From Takakia lepidozioides (Eukaryota; Streptophyta; Takakiopsida; Takakiales; Takakiaceae): a stretch of DNA of 60,000 nucleotides. Each line of letters opens with the position of its first letter. Position 1 is the first letter of the stretch. Shown in pieces: positions 46,601 to 59,900 of the stretch. The notes beneath the pieces are model-generated. The model was given only the letters and a program-made list of their open reading frames with translations. It had not been told where the DNA came from and made no database searches. The stretch covers positions 1,366,001 through 1,426,000 of the forward strand of contig CM060731.1 of assembly GCA_030704615.1 (NCBI GenBank), read 5' to 3'. The translations under genes were made by a program, and so were the position numbers.

Positions 46601-48544
46601 TTGCAAGTCAACTCTGACGTAGCCCAACCGTGGAGTATATGGACTATGGACATTGGTGCTGTAGTGATCGATCCAATGAGAGTCACATTCATCGGAGAAC
46701 ACACAAACATACACAAGGGGTCAGTACATGAGTCGTAATAAACGACAAGACATGGATCGAAGTTAGGATATTCAACTCCCCACCTGTTCGCACTATGCAG
46801 GAGCGTCGGCAATGTACATGCTCGTAGCGGTTTTGCGATGGAGGAGATGTATGAGATGATGATGAACAACACGGAGGTTTCCGCCAACTGTGGAATAGGT
46901 CCTCCAGCCTGCCACGGCGGAGAGTTGACTTCCGAGCACCTGTGCACTGTGAACCTTGAGCGTCCTCTAGTAGATTTTTGTCGTCTTGCGATAAAGTTAG
47001 CGGTACCTACCTATGGGAGTTGGAAGTTGGAGAGAGTAAAGATGGATGCAGGCTGCAGCCACGGGCCACTCGTGGCATGTTGGAAAGTCAGCGCTGCATT
47101 CCCACATCTGTGGCGCCGGGTGCGCATAGGCAGCGATGAACGGCAAGAATCTTCACCCCCGGCCGCCAAGTTTCCAGAGCTTGCGCCTTCATTCCTGGCT
47201 CCCATTGCCCCTCCCTCGTGCTCAGGAGCTCTCAATCCCATGAACGCAGCGCCCCGTCCTTGAGCAGCCCGAGCAGAGCTGAGCTCATCGTGGGCGACGA
47301 AGAGAGAGAGAGAAGTGCCTCACTACCCGAGGAGATTGGTGCTGTTGGGCGAGTGTCGAAATACCCAACCATCAATTTGAATTATCCCATATCGTTTGCA
47401 CCAAACTATCCTTCCCTCTATATATATGTGAACCCGGAGGCTTCGAGTGCCGCACGGTGAAGGGGTGCTTCGGCAACACTACGAAATTTCCGGTAACGGA
47501 AGTGGAGTTGTAAAGGAAAGTGCCGAGTGAAAGTCCCCGAGCGATTCAAAGGCAGAGAGTGCCGGCCCGGAATGGTAGATCCCCGGCCGCCGCCGGTACA
47601 GCGGCTGAGGAGCAGTGGCTGAGCCCTTGCGGCCGGGGTAAGCTCGCTACAGCACAGTCATGCATCCCACAACGGAATGGGGCTTACTCTTACCGTGCTC
47701 CCCCCTCTTTTTTACCCAAGGTACTCCAGATCCAGAGTCATGTTATTATAATTGAGACAGAATGCGTACAAATGAACTATGATGATTCTTTACGGACCCA
47801 CACCTTCCACTCCACCACATTTAAATAAATTAACATTCGGAACACTTTGGAAGAATAAGTAGTTCCATAGTTTTTGGAAGACAAAGGACCATCACACCCT
47901 AGATTGTAGAAAAGTACAAACTTGTTAGTTACTGGACTAGAGATCTTGACATAATATACGGCCCAGCTCATCATAGGGACCATTTCTGTGTAGCCTCAAC
48001 AAAATCAGGTTGGAATATATGATTACACCTCTTTTCAGCTGGAAGAATTGTTTGAAGAGAGACACTAACATTTATTACTGAACATCATGTCCATGAAAGC
48101 AAACATACTTGACACTATTTGGGCCACCAATCCATGACCGGTGCTAGTATGTGTGCATATTTCAAGAGATCTGCTACAGCAGGTCAATCAAGGCTTGGGT
48201 CTTCTATCTGATTGCAGCCTCCCTTTGTATAAGAGCATGATTAAAAGACACCAGGACCAGCTGGGGGGGCAGCTCACATATTAGGCCACACACAAGAGCC
48301 CGACAGCAAGGTCACACCCTTATACATCTAGCTGTGGCAATCTGCTGTCAGACAAAACCTACAGTGCCAAAAATTTCAGGTGCGGTGAAGGATTAGAAAT
48401 CAGGCTATCCCAGCTAGGGAAGTCACTTGCGTATGAGCATGTGATGGTTACCTGCGTCATACAACATTAGTAGCCCTGCAAGAAGACTTGCCCAAAGGTA
48501 CCTCAGCTGAAGGACACCACATTGAGAAGATCAAAGCAAGCCTC
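43668..48544. other. Long intergenic region upstream of AMT2 and downstream of VPS52
   Basis: No conserved gene was recognised in nearly 4.9 kb. It contains a hairpin at 43917-43944, C/T-rich tracts at 44940-45140 (for example TTCTTCTTCTTCTTCTCC), and a + strand TATAAAA at 44551 without an obvious gene after it. A minus-strand frame of 211 codons (46947-46312) has no ATG at its left end and no known motif. AMT2 promoter elements should lie in the first kilobase or two. Confidence 0.45.
43917..43944. promoter_or_regulatory. Perfect 13-bp inverted repeat upstream of AMT2
   Basis: GAAGGTTACTGCA (43917-43929) and TGCAGTAACCTTC (43932-43944) are exact reverse complements separated by TG. It lies 250 bp upstream of the AMT2 start codon, next to a CCCTGCAGGG palindrome at 43908-43917. 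A dyad of this length could be a dimer binding site or a hairpin in the 5' UTR. Function is unknown. Confidence 0.5.
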
Positions 48545-49766
48545 CTAAAAAGTTCTTGAATACTTTTTGATCTCATACATGATGGAAGAAATCGACACAA
48601 CATCCTTGCCAAGGGCAGCACCCCCACCCACACGCTTGAGGCAGTCAGACAGACGAGTATAATAGAGCAGCAACTGCGTGAGGGCCGCCCGCAATATTTC
48701 CATGCCACACACAAAGTTGCTGAAGGATGTGATCACATCTTTGTGCATCACTTCTATCGCACCCTTCCACCGGGCTGCAAAGTCCTTCACCAATGGTTCA
48801 ACTTCTTCCAACGTGATGGGTTGTGCATTGCTTGTCCCTGCTTCCTCCCCTGCACTCCTCACACCCCAGGATGGCCTGGTCAGCCCTCGCACTCCCCTGA
48901 CCCTTTTCTTACCCAAATTCTTTTTTCCATGGGTTCGAGGCATACAAAGTTAACGAGTGCAGGACAAAGGTAGGTGAGGCGCATTGCAAACCTGCACGTG
49001 TCTTTACAAAGGATATAAGTGGTAAGAAATGCTCGCGCAGCTCCTCCTCCTGCATAACACCAACCCTCCCATGCCAACTCTTCACCGGGACTGCACCTAA
49101 AAGTCCCAAAACGAAAGAATCCTAGTAATAGTCCATCCTCGCAAATGCTAGATGACATAGCGTTGAGGGCATAATACTACCTTCCAAAAGAGAGGCCAGG
49201 GCTTCAACCCACCAGGGATGAGAAACTCAGTTTGAAACTACTGCAGCCAACGCAAATGCTGGTGATGTGGGACTGACTGTTGTTGAAGGCTGGCATGTAG
49301 TTCCAGAAGCAGAGACAAGGGAACAAAGAGAGACTGATGTTCTATCAGAAAACTCCCTTACAACCAGTGTTCTTTTTCTTGGCGAATTTTTGCCAAAAAG
49401 GCTCGTTTTTTTTCGGGCCTCCTACCTCACTAAAGGAAAATGAAGGCTTTGTTCTTCAACTTTTCGTTAAAACAGGAGGATGAACAAAGAGGTTGTCGCC
49501 AGTAAATCCGTATAACTGCCATCATGGACATGTTACAAAGTGTCACCTGGCATATGGCGACCTTTCTAGAGGCTGTAGCTCTCGGGGCGCGGCGTAGAAT
49601 TACACAGGTGGCCGCTCACGCTACTTTTTGAAAATGAGAAAAAAAAACGCTGCTAACAACAATTAGGCGCATGTATAACCCTGACGGCATTGTCCCTTTG
49701 AAAAGCATGATACTGATATGAATACCCTACACAGCTTGAGTTTGCACTGCCAGGTGTCCAGAAAGG

Positions 49767-49808
<42 letters not shown>

Positions 49809-52800
49809 TAACATGCTTGCCATTACAATGCTGCCTTAATGCTGAGTCTATTATCCCACTGTATACAAGCTTTGTCAGTGAACGGATGCAAACTTCCCTT
49901 TAAAAGGATCAACAAAGTTCCCCAAAAGCCTAGGACTAGGAAGAATGAAAACCCACAACTAAATCAATTCCTATAGCCAGATGTCTTTTCAAGGTGAATG
50001 AAAATAAGAATGAACACATACCACAAACACTGTGGTGCTGCTTTTTAGTAAATCTTCAAATTGCTGTTGGGTCTTCCCTCCATCTGTACCAGCTTCCTGA
50101 AAGCAAAACAGACACTGCACTCCCTTAGCTTGCCATCAACTATCTTGTTAGCTGTAAAGAACCACTGTGAAAGATTAATCTGAGGGGCACACAAAAAGAG
50201 TTTCCAAGTAGAAGGTTGGTTGCTAGCAGACCTTGAGCACAGCAAGGACCAGGTCATAGTTGTTGATGAGAAAGATAGTTTGCTGCTTCTGCTTGCGGAA
50301 CATCCGTGCAAGCTTCACCAACAAGTCATCCACCGCCACACGCAATCGCTCCAAATTGAGATCCAACTGCACCAACCCATGCTTTGCTCAGTTTCTCAAG
50401 CATGTCGTAAGAATTTTCACATCCTATCTCTGTTCTCCTACCCACAGAAGAGAGACACGTTGGCGTTTAATTCCCCAGTCCGATTCTCTCCAGTTTCTAC
50501 CCACATGAGAAGACATACCTTCCCACATATATATACCTATTTGAGTTCCCAGGTGTGTGTAGAGAATGTGCAATCAGCCGCTTGTTTCAACCTGATCCAA
50601 CTGTGGAAGTGCAACTTTTTCAATCAAAGAACAGCCTTAAGTGGGAGCCATACACCAGCCACTTGGACACATCCTGACAAACACACAGGTTGTCTTTCCC
50701 TCATGTCTACCAGAATTGATTTGAGAAGTACTTAGAAACTCCAACCTAACATTCATCAAGTACCTATAGAAGGAAATACACACCTGACCGTCACCATAGT
50801 TAATATTGAGATGGAGAAGGCTCGCAGCGAATTCTGCATAGCGCCGTGTCACATAGTGTGGGCGCACGTCATCTTCCCAGAGTGTGCGGGCATTGGCAGT
50901 GCGCAGACTACTGAGATGCATGTCAAACACCACCTTGAAGCGGGGCCACACCAATAGATTCAACTATACCCTCACACCCAAAAGATTCCTTTACTCCTCT
51001 GCCTAGAACAAGCACCTCACCGCAATCGCTTGTACCTGCCTGATATGTCTCAACTGATCCCTAATTTCCAATGGAGCTAATACTCATACCAACCTGCTAG
51101 TGTGTCTCAATGGGAAATGCTGAAAGGCACATGCAGACAAGAATGCAAACAAAGGAACATGTGTGAACCAGAGCACTGCTACATCAGAAGCCAAGGCACG
51201 CCCTACCTTGTCAAAGTACGAGTCCAAACAAGGCACACGCCTCTTTGACATCAAAAGCTGCATTCCAATAACAAAACCTATCAGGTTCATATTTCGGTAC
51301 AAGGCAGACAAAAAGGCCTGTGTGAAAAAAGTGCTGAGGTCATTCTGAACTGAAATTTGGTGACAAACTGGGGAGGTTTGAAACAGGACCTGGTGTTGAT
51401 ATGTCAGGCGGATCATAAGAAGGAGGCCAATTGCATCAAAACAATTAGGTAACACTGCATTCAAATGCTCCCCTATTACTCCAAACGGCCCTGTACCCAC
51501 CACCCTTGTTACCTTTCAGCATTCAATTCCTGTCCGCATCATACCGTGTTCATAAAGCTTTACCCAGCACTTCATAACTGAGAATTTGACCACACAAAAC
51601 AAGTAAAGACTGGATCACATGATAGACAGAAGAGAAATCAACAGTACCAGAAAATATTTCATTGAAGATTGCATCCTCTCCAAAGAAGTTGGAGCAGAAC
51701 AGATATCTGCACAACAAGTAGCAATTTCTCATTAGAAATGCCCCTTGCAATACAAAGTGTAGTTAAAGACGATAGATTTGATCTTTGAACTATTCCAAGC
51801 ACCACCTCATCTATACATACTGACCCTTTCAGTCAAATGGAGTTTCCCTGTAATATGATCCCTGCAGACCCCTATAAATGGAGCTAGAGAACTACAAACA
51901 AAGTTACTGTAGAGATCTTCTTCACCACTTCAATCCCTCTTCATGACAACTTACAGAGACAAAAACTGCAGCAACATCACCACCACCACTGCCGTACACA
52001 TTTTGCTTCAACTACAATTTCCACCATACAAATGTCGGCATAGCAGAGCTTCTTCATTTGCCCAAACAAGACAACAGTTTAACACATGGCTACAGGAACT
52101 CATGTCTTAGCCAAAAGTTGTGCTTTACCGTTGCATCTTTACCATTGAACCTTGTTAGTAATTTCTGTGTGAACATATTCTACCAATTACAATTGTTATC
52201 GACTATGCATATTCTTAGAAAAACTGGCTGACAAAAGAGCAAGCAGGAGCATTTAAAGAGGAGGTGCTAAGAAAACAATACTCAGAAGTGGCGGTGTCCA
52301 TGAGCAGCTTGTGAAGGCTGCGAAACAGCACCTCATATGGATATTTTTGACCACTTGCTTCTGCAATGTGAGGGATGATTGCTGCTTCATCTACTTCCTG
52401 CATTCTCATCCATAACCAAGTCCTCCATCACCAACCAAAAAGTTGCGATACATTACTGCTGTCGTCACTGCCATGCACAGATGCATCCGCAAAGCCTATG
52501 GTGCATTACCTTACAGCAGGCAGATGAGGTCTTTCTTTTTTGCACTACCCTCTTCTGCCTCCCATTTCTGGACAAACAAGTAGGAGCATCTATTCTCAGT
52601 CATGATAAACCTTCTGCGAGCGTGGCTCTATGATAAAGTCCTGCTCTGTGTGAACACTGGTCTGGCAAGTAATAGAGACTCCCAGAAATATTTTTATTTC
52701 AAAACTTTTGTTTGTTCAGAGCAATCACCCAAACGCATCTCATCATCTGTTGAGATCTTAACGAAATCCCCATGGAGTAGTGGACTTACTTTCAGCACTG

Positions 52801-55800
52801 TCGCACGATCACCAAGAGCGAAAACGGCAGCACGATTCTTCAGGGGTTCCCGAGCACGGGAGAACAGACCACTACTACGTGTCCCTGTATCTTCCATCCC
52901 AAGCATATCATTCCGGGTTACAATGTCTAGTTGCAACCTCTCCAACGCCAGAATGTAGCTTCGAAAATGCGCAGTCAACACCTGCACTTGCCACCTCATC
53001 ACAGTCAGCCTTCCATATGCATCGTGTTGATCCCGACAGATGCAAAAAAGAGGTCGGCAAGTTTACCTTGTTCATGGTCTCAACATAAGCAGCTCGCACC
53101 TCTGGATACACCTCCCGACCATGGTCATGCAAGAATGTGGCAACATACCTTCATCCAACCCCCACCTTCATTACAACATACCACAGCTGACAGACCACAC
53201 TACCAACATGCCTGTGAAACCACATGCACTTCAATCAGCAGAAACTTCATGATCTCCAAGGGTGTTCAGAACTGACTTGTACTTCAAAAGGACGTTTTGC
53301 TGCAAGATCTGGATGTTTGTTTTGGGACGCCTCAAAGCATACAGTTTCTGCATCAAAAACTCTCGAGCCTGCAACACAAACGACATTGTCCAGCTTAAGA
53401 GGTGAAAAAAAAAGAATGCCAAATCGTGTGATATAGATGCTCTTATACCACCCATGCGTTGCAGCTCCGCCAACATTTCCACATTAGTGAATCCTCTTTA
53501 AAAGCTTTAACTATAGGCATGTTAAGGAGAACAGGATATCTTCAGAATGGCTGGATGGGCAGCCCTGATTCCCACTTGTATACGCATCCTGCTCTTCCCA
53601 CAGGGCTTTCCCCCGCAAAGGCCAACCATCTGCATGAAGAGTTCATGAGTGCCTGACTCATAATGACCCCCTTCAAGCTAGGTTGTGTGTCTGTGTGCAC
53701 AGGCAACCTCCCACATAGGAACAGGAACAAACATCATCCTTAGCTAAGCTGGTTCTTACCCTTATGGTAAGGCTCGCCTTTTTCAAGATAGTGCCACTGA
53801 ACGAAAAGGTCACATTCATGGGAGCAAGAGCAGTTGAGGGTGAAACCTTAGTCACTCCCTTGATGCGGAGTTTCTCTATCTCAGGAATCACATCACGCAT
53901 AGCCGCAAAGTCCTTGGATTCACTATTTTCAGAAACATAAGTCAGCTTCTTGCTCAGCAACTGAAGCACCCTCATATACTCCTCATTTACCTGCAGCCAC
54001 AAGCCCATTCCTGACTCTTGATTCTTGCAAAGGTTAACACAAATTCTGACCTTCAAAACGTGAACGACATTGCATGAAGTGTGCACTAATTCTCAACTCG
54101 CCATTGAACAGCCCTCAGCTTCACTGACAGGCATCACAATGTGTAAGAAAGTGCATGAAATGGAACCGACGGAGCACATTCGGACACCTGGAATGTACAG
54201 AGGCACACACCTCACCATCCACAATTGTTTCAATCATATTTGGAGGAATTACAACTTCTTCGACAAATCGCGCCAGCTTGACCTCAGCCACCTATCACAC
54301 AAACAACCAATAAGGAAGTGTGATTTCTGCATTCACATGGCAGAAGACAGGACAACTGAAGTACTGCACGTCTAACACACACAACCAGGGATACCTCTAT
54401 CATGGCACCAGCAAACATACGAATGCCCCCAACTGTCTCTACATAATCATTACTCCGGTCCTGAAGATCAGCACAACAGGACCAGACAACACAGGAAATT
54501 TCCTTTGAACATCCTCATCTACACCTATGCAGTTTCTGCAAAAAAGGATAGGCACACGGCAATGGTACCTTCCGGTTTTTTAGCTTGACTCCCATGTTCA
54601 TAGACTGCTCCTGAAGGTTCTTGATTTCGGAGCTTATCGATCCCAAATCTGCCTGGGCATCGCAACACACCAATCCACCAAGGCATTGACATAAAATCAA
54701 CAGAGTCTTCAAGGTCCATGACAACATGTGTAGTGCACACGAGTATGTAGAAGTTAACCCAAACTATCACTGGGTTGATTTTCTTGTTGCAACCACATTT
54801 GAAGAAAAACTCATCTTTACCTGAAAACCACCAAGCAAGGCCTCCATATTGGTAAGGATTGAATCACATTCCCGGATTTGAGCATGCAGCGAAACCAGGT
54901 TGTCACTCTCTTTCATGTAGTCCTGCAGGATTGCATGGATATAAATCTTCAGATTAGCACACTTCCAAACACTTTCAAACTCTCTCTCTCTCTTTCTGAT
55001 TAGCACGACATTTCTGTGGTAAACACAGGGCTATAAAACTACTTTGCAACCGGGATTCTCACCAGAGAGTGACCCTCTTCAGGAACATCGAGAACATTGT
55101 TCCCGCACCTCTGTTCACCAACTTTGAAAATCTTGAGGCTGAGCCTAAAGCCCTGGCCCTGTTGGGGTCTAATTGCTGGGCAGCTCACACACAGCAAGTT
55201 CATGGTTGTGTGATGGGCCTCACAAAGGTTGTTTTTGTTTCGTTTCGCCCAAACTGGGCGCAGGGTCTATGGGCACGAGGCTACAGCAAACAACGTCTTA
55301 TGAGTACATTCTCTCTCGACAGTGCGTTTCCACTCTGTAACATGGCTGAGGACCTTAAGGATGATCTGAAGGGTACTAGAATGAAATTCATATTCAGGGC
55401 AGGGAGTCTACCTTTGTACAATAAACAAATGCACAGAGGAAAGGGAGATTGTCAATGCCCGATGTGCGGGCGGCCTGAAGATATCTGGGGTATTCTCATA
55501 AGAGAGCGACCCTCTTCAGGACCGTCAAGAACATAGTCCCTGTACCTCTCTCTGTTCACCAACTTTAAAAATCTCGAGGCCCTGACCCTGTTGGGGTCTA
55601 ATTGCGGGGCAGCTCACACAGCAGATTGATGCTTGTGTGAAATCTGGAATGCCACAACTAATTGTTAATACTACTGGAGTGAGCCGGCAAACAACGTCTA
55701 ATGAGTGCATTCTCTCCACGGTGCACACTTGCCCTTTCCCAAAAGGGTGTGATTGGTAGTGCAACCGGAACATGTGTCAGGTCTCTCACAAGGTAAAAGG

Positions 55801-57745
55801 CTACAGGAGCAAGGATAGCATCAACTCATGCTTTCTAGCATGATGGCTATGCCGACCCTGACATCAACAATCAAAGTCCCTGTAACCAGACTGTTGCTCA
55901 GCCCACCAAGGTGAATAAATTGACTGAGACCCAATTTGCTTCATTTCATATACACTGCTGGGCTAACACCCCAGAACCACCTCCAGGAGGACCAGGACCT
56001 TGCCCTCAGATAGGTAACATTCACATAGAACCCTTGACGAGTTATTTGAAATAAACAGCACCCATGTTTAAACTTGGACACTAAAAACACACACGCAAGC
56101 AAAGCAACACCAATAAACCCCTCTTATGATACTACTTTTACAATATTCTGAATAGCAAACAAGCAGGCAGACCTGACCTGAATTGACTCCAGCTCTACTT
56201 GGCGAAGCTTTTCCTCCACATCCCGGGCGTACTCACGCAACTGACTGCCCTGCCCAAGAATGTTTGCCACCATCTGCACATTCCCAACTCTGAAAATTGA
56301 AAAGGAATCTACAAACATACTATTGCTCGCAAAGAACATTGCAGTCCATAGAGGGGAGCATTTGGCATCTATAATGCTAAGCAAATTTTGCAGAAGCAAT
56401 CTGTTTCATCATCTAGTACTGCAGTCATCCAATTTGCTCAACATGCTCCCCCACCTCAACATTCTACAGCTGCAAACCGACAAGAATCTGCCAAAATATG
56501 AGAAGGCAGTAGAAAGAAGGAACCTTCTGGCCTTGAAGGTGCTCCAGCTCCTCCTGCAGCCCCTCCAGCGACACCTCATCACTGCCACACCATGCCATTT
56601 GTTTACTCTATCAGCTGCCAGCCTTCTCCCTCTCCTACAGGCAAGGACCCAGAATAACTTTGGACAACCAATTTCTGCCTGTCCAGCAATGCCTCTGGAG
56701 GTCAAGTACCAACCAGCATAGTAATTTCACCTTCTGGCCTCCCCCAACCCCCAGAAGAAAACCCCTCTATCAATCACCCCTTTCTCAAGTAAAATCCGGA
56801 TTCCTCTTTCTATGTCCTCCATCCATGCATAAATGTATGTAGAGTGGGACAGCCTGCAGACCTTGTAATGTCATCCTCAAATGTGAGGTCACCAGCTGTG
56901 ACTGCCAGATCTGCTGCTTGCTGCTCTGCTTCTCCAAGCTCAGCTTCCTACTCCCCAATCCCTCCATTCATTTACTGTCAAAAAAGAATTACCATACTAG
57001 AGAAATTTGTTTACAATACATAAGTTCCATAGAACTCCCAGATTGAGATGACAATGAGAAACTATTGGTGCCAATGCCCATGATGAATTATTCAAACATC
57101 ACAAGAGGACACAGCCTCATTTAGAGAATAATAACATCGTTATGCGTTGCCTTTCACAGAAGTGGCAATTCACACCCGTACTTGAGAGGGCGCACCACCA
57201 GTATGCTCTTCTCCAGAGATTGGATCTAACCAACCGTCTGGTCCTCAAAGTGACACGGTACCATCACATTGCCATCAGAGCACCTTCCGTCATTCCAATT
57301 ATGGATGGCTCACCAAGACTTACCCTATAATGATGGCAACAGATATAGGCAAAGAGCTGGGAGAGCTGGTGGCAGGCCTGGACTAAATTCGGCAGTTGGA
57401 TCCAACCAACTGCATTGATCTTCATCTTCTCCGTTTTCATCAACTCACAAGGGAAGAGTCACAAACCGAGGACGCAAACAGAGGCGATGCAAACAGCTTC
57501 TCCAACGCTGCTTGTGCGTACTCCTCTGGAGTCAGTTGCTTCTCCGGCGCGGCCTCCACACTGTCCTCCCCCTCACTTCCCGTTTCTGCAGACTCCTGCC
57601 CCACCACTGGTCGCCTCACTGCCATAGCTGAGGCCTCCATCATCGCATCACAACACACTCCCGTCTTCGCGAACTCTCCTGCGGAGGGAGAGAGAGAGAG
57701 AGAGGCTTGTCTCTGACCGTTCTGGGCTGCCCGGATGTTTTGCAT
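48545..57745 (-). CDS. VPS52: VPS52, GARP/EARP tethering complex subunit
   Basis: VPS52 is a core subunit of the GARP complex, which tethers endosome-derived vesicles at the trans-Golgi. In Arabidopsis the orthologue (POKY POLLEN TUBE) is needed for pollen tube growth. Twenty-exon model: 57643(or 57745)-57449, 56947-56862, 56581-56524, 56273-56178, 54922-54821, 54652-54569, 54291-54211, 53990-53847, 53368-53246, 53111-53067, 52981-52790, 52397-52282, 51706-51648, 51490-51390, 51257-51207, 50963-50784, 50366-50232, 50096-50022, 49049-48992, 48849-48545. All phases close, giving 761 residues from ATG 57643 or 795 from ATG 57745. Signature segments are ESDNLVSLHAQIRECDSIL, FVEEVVIPPNMIETIVDGE, LRRPKTNIQILQQNVLLKYK, GLFSRAREPLKNRAAVFALG, PYEVLFRSLHKLLMDTATSE, LPNCFDAIGLLLMIRL, LWEDDVRPHYVTRRYAEF, TIFLINNYDLVLAVLK and FVCGMEILRAALTQLLLYYT. 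The N-terminal 65-99 residues are poorly conserved. Confidence 0.95.
49769..49804 (+). repeat. (GA)18 microsatellite in VPS52 intron 18
   Basis: An uninterrupted GA run of about 36 bp lies between VPS52 exons 50096-50022 and 49049-48992. On the transcribed strand it is a TC (pyrimidine) tract. Confidence 0.95.
55057..55740 (+). mobile_element. LINE 3'-end fragments, copies 2 and 3, in tandem (VPS52 intron 4)
   Basis: Two copies of the LINE tail seen at 24.3-24.6 kb lie head-to-tail. Copy 2 spans about 55057-55330, copy 3 about 55496-55740. Shared blocks: GACCCTCTTCAGGA (55071 and 55508), CTGTTCACCAACTTT, GGGGTCTAATTGC.GGGCAGC and CAAACAACGTCT.ATGAGT (55287 and 55688), so the period is 401-437 bp. 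Between them a short coding remnant (about 55370-55500) reads MKFIFRAGSLPLYNKQMHRG then CQCPMCGRPED, matching RVGSLPLNNK of copy 1. The insertion is antisense to VPS52, in the 1.26-kb intron between exons 56273-56178 and 54922-54821. Confidence 0.75.
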
Positions 57746-58073
57746 CTAAATTCATCCCTGATTCCTCCATGGTTACCACGTATATCATCCACGAGCAGCT
57801 GTTCTCATCTAAGGAGAGAAGTTTTCGGGCAGGGTAGGCGGCACGTGGCGAGCAGCGAACGAGAGTAATATATTGAGCCCGCGCTCGCTTCCTCTTCTTT
57901 CCCACACCGACAATTGTAGACTGGGATTTGTGGAGGCAATCTCTGGTGTGAGATCGGGGAGGCCTTGCGCTTGCTGTGAAGATGGCGTGGAGGGTGTGGT
58001 AGGCGCAGGTTGGTGGATGAAATGAAATTATAAAAATCGTTGTGAGGTGTGCCAGGTGAAGCAAGTGGTGAAT
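57746..58073. promoter_or_regulatory. Divergent promoter region VPS52 / BAG
   Basis: The VPS52 and BAG start codons face away from each other with 328 bp between them (430 bp if VPS52 starts at 57643). A TTATAAAAA on + at about 58028-58036 lies 40 bp before the BAG start codon, so the BAG 5' UTR would be very short if it is the TATA box. No clear TATA element was seen for VPS52. Confidence 0.45.
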
Positions 58074-59900
58074 ATGAACAGAACGAATTCCAAGGGCGTC
58101 TTGGCGGGCAGTGCAGAGGAAGGGGCGGATTTGATAGAATGGGAAATGCGACCAGGCGGTATGCTTGTGCAGCGGAGGGATCCTGATGCGGCTGTTCCAG
58201 CTGGGCCTATGATCAAGCTCAAGGTGTCCCATGGGCTCTTCTCGCATGAGATCAGTGCGCCCGCCCATTCTACCTTCGGTATGCCCCGGTTCGGGACTCA
58301 ACCTTGAATCTTGCATACTGGTACAGTGCCTATACATGAGAGAAATGTGTGTCGGTATTGGGGGCGGTAGATGGAGCTACTTGTACCACATCAGTGAGGC
58401 GGTTTTTAATATGTACATAACGAGCAAAGGGAGCAGATTAGGTAGTGGCAATATGAGGACCTTGTTGCTGTTGTAATTTCTCTTGCTCAATGATCATGGT
58501 CAAGCGTCTCTATATCTCCCAGACCTACCCTAATATGTCCTGTTTTTATTCTTTTAAATTTGAAGGCTTGGTTCCATTTGAAGTACAGGACAGGACAGCT
58601 GTGGAAAAAGCCTTCATGTTCTTGGGGCGAACAAGTTTATCATTTCAATAGAGCTGTTGGAAAATAAGCTTGTAGAAGCGCCCTAGAAAGGGTTTTAGAC
58701 TGAAACTGGAGGGTTTGGATGCAGGTGATGTGAAGAAGTTGCTGGTACAGGACACAGGTCTGGAACCACAAGAGCAGCGGTTATTGTTCAGAGGGAAAGA
58801 GAAGGACAATGCCGAAGCGCTTCATGTTGCAGGTGTGAAAGACAAGTCAAAACTTATACTGGTGGAGGACCCTGCTTCACGGGAGAGAAAGCTGGAGGAA
58901 CAACGGAAAAAGGAGCTTATTGCACGGGCTTGCCAAGCTGTGTCCAACGTCCGAACAGATGTAGACAAGTTGGGGGCACAGGTATCTTTGGTTTCCTTCA
59001 TCCAAATTGTTTATTGTGTTGTAATATTGCCTTGCTCATCTGACTTCTCTTCACGGTGATGGTTGAATGAGGTGCCTGGCTGCGTTTTCATCTCTCTGTA
59101 TTTTCACCACTTAGCCCATGTTAGGAACGTATTCGGCAGTGCTGTCTTGCAGCCTGGCTCTTCCTGAGTCTTTCCCTATTTCCATCTTCATTTGTGACCA
59201 ATAGTTTCCCTAGAGTCTATCCCCTCCTGCACTTCCTCTCTCCACCCCTTGCACTCCTATCCCAAACTTCTAGCTTCATTACTGGAACTGCGTAACGAAT
59301 ATATGGAGATGCATAGCTGGATTGCACTTCATCTTAGGATCTTAAAGCTGCTTGAAATAGGGAGTTTGGCTTGCTATTCACTTACAGGAAGAAGAAAGTG
59401 GAGCTAACAAAATGCTTAATGTTAACTTGCAGGTATCAACTCTGGAAGGCACCGTACGAAGTGGGGGCAAGACTGAGGAGAGCGAGTTGATAGTGTTGAG
59501 TGAACTGCTAATGCGACAATTGTTGAAGCTTGATAGCATTGAGGCAGATGGTGATGCAAAGGCCCTCAGAAGAACAGAGGTACGATGACACACTCCTTGT
59601 AGGAGGAGGTTACTTAACATGTTTTTGTTGTGGTCTCTAAGTTTGTGTTTTGATTAGATTGTTATGGCAGCTGACACTCAGACTTTTTCTGTGCTATCGA
59701 GCTACCAGGTAAAGAGGGTACAAGGTCTTGTGGAAGCAGTGGATTGGTTGAGAGGAGCTCGCCTGAGGCCGCCACCTGGTGAGAGCACAGTTGTAGTCAC
59801 CACACAGTGGGAGACATTTGACAATGGTCTGGGCAGCCTCACTGCTCCTCCTCCCTCTACCTCACCCAGTGTCACCACAGACTGGGAGACCTTTGATTAA
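58074..59900 (+). CDS. BAG-family molecular co-chaperone (ubiquitin-like + BAG domain)
   Basis: Plant BAG1-4-type proteins bind the Hsp70 ATPase domain and act as nucleotide-exchange co-chaperones in stress and cell-death control. Exon model: 58074-58278, 58725-58981, 59433-59579, 59658-59900; phases close, giving 283 residues. The N-terminus carries the family lead-in EWEMRPGGMLVQRRD. A ubiquitin-like domain spans about residues 46-120: MIKLKVSHGLFSHEIS, LLVQDTGLEPQEQRLLFRGK, LHVAGVKDKSKLILVEDPAS. The BAG domain follows (about 128-225): ELIARACQAVSNVRTDVDKL, LSELLMRQLLKLDSIEADGD and LRRTE.IVMAAD, ending KRVQGLVEAVDWLRG. The C-terminus keeps the paired motif VVTTQWETFD and SVTTDWETFD seen in plant BAG1-4 proteins. 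Start is the ATG nearest the conserved domain. It shares a short divergent promoter with VPS52. Confidence 0.95.

Noticed and set aside
46312-46947. 211-codon minus-strand open frame
   Set aside because: No ATG at its 5' end, no recognisable motif, and a composition like a shadow frame in moderately GC-rich DNA. Splice-linked neighbours were not found.
46838-47263. 141-codon + strand open frame
   Set aside because: It overlaps the unrecognised minus frame, has no family resemblance and no supporting exon structure.
57648-58337. 229-codon minus-strand frame covering the VPS52/BAG promoter
   Set aside because: It runs antisense through BAG exon 1 and the shared upstream region and ends in a purine/pyrimidine-biased tract; the real genes explain the region.
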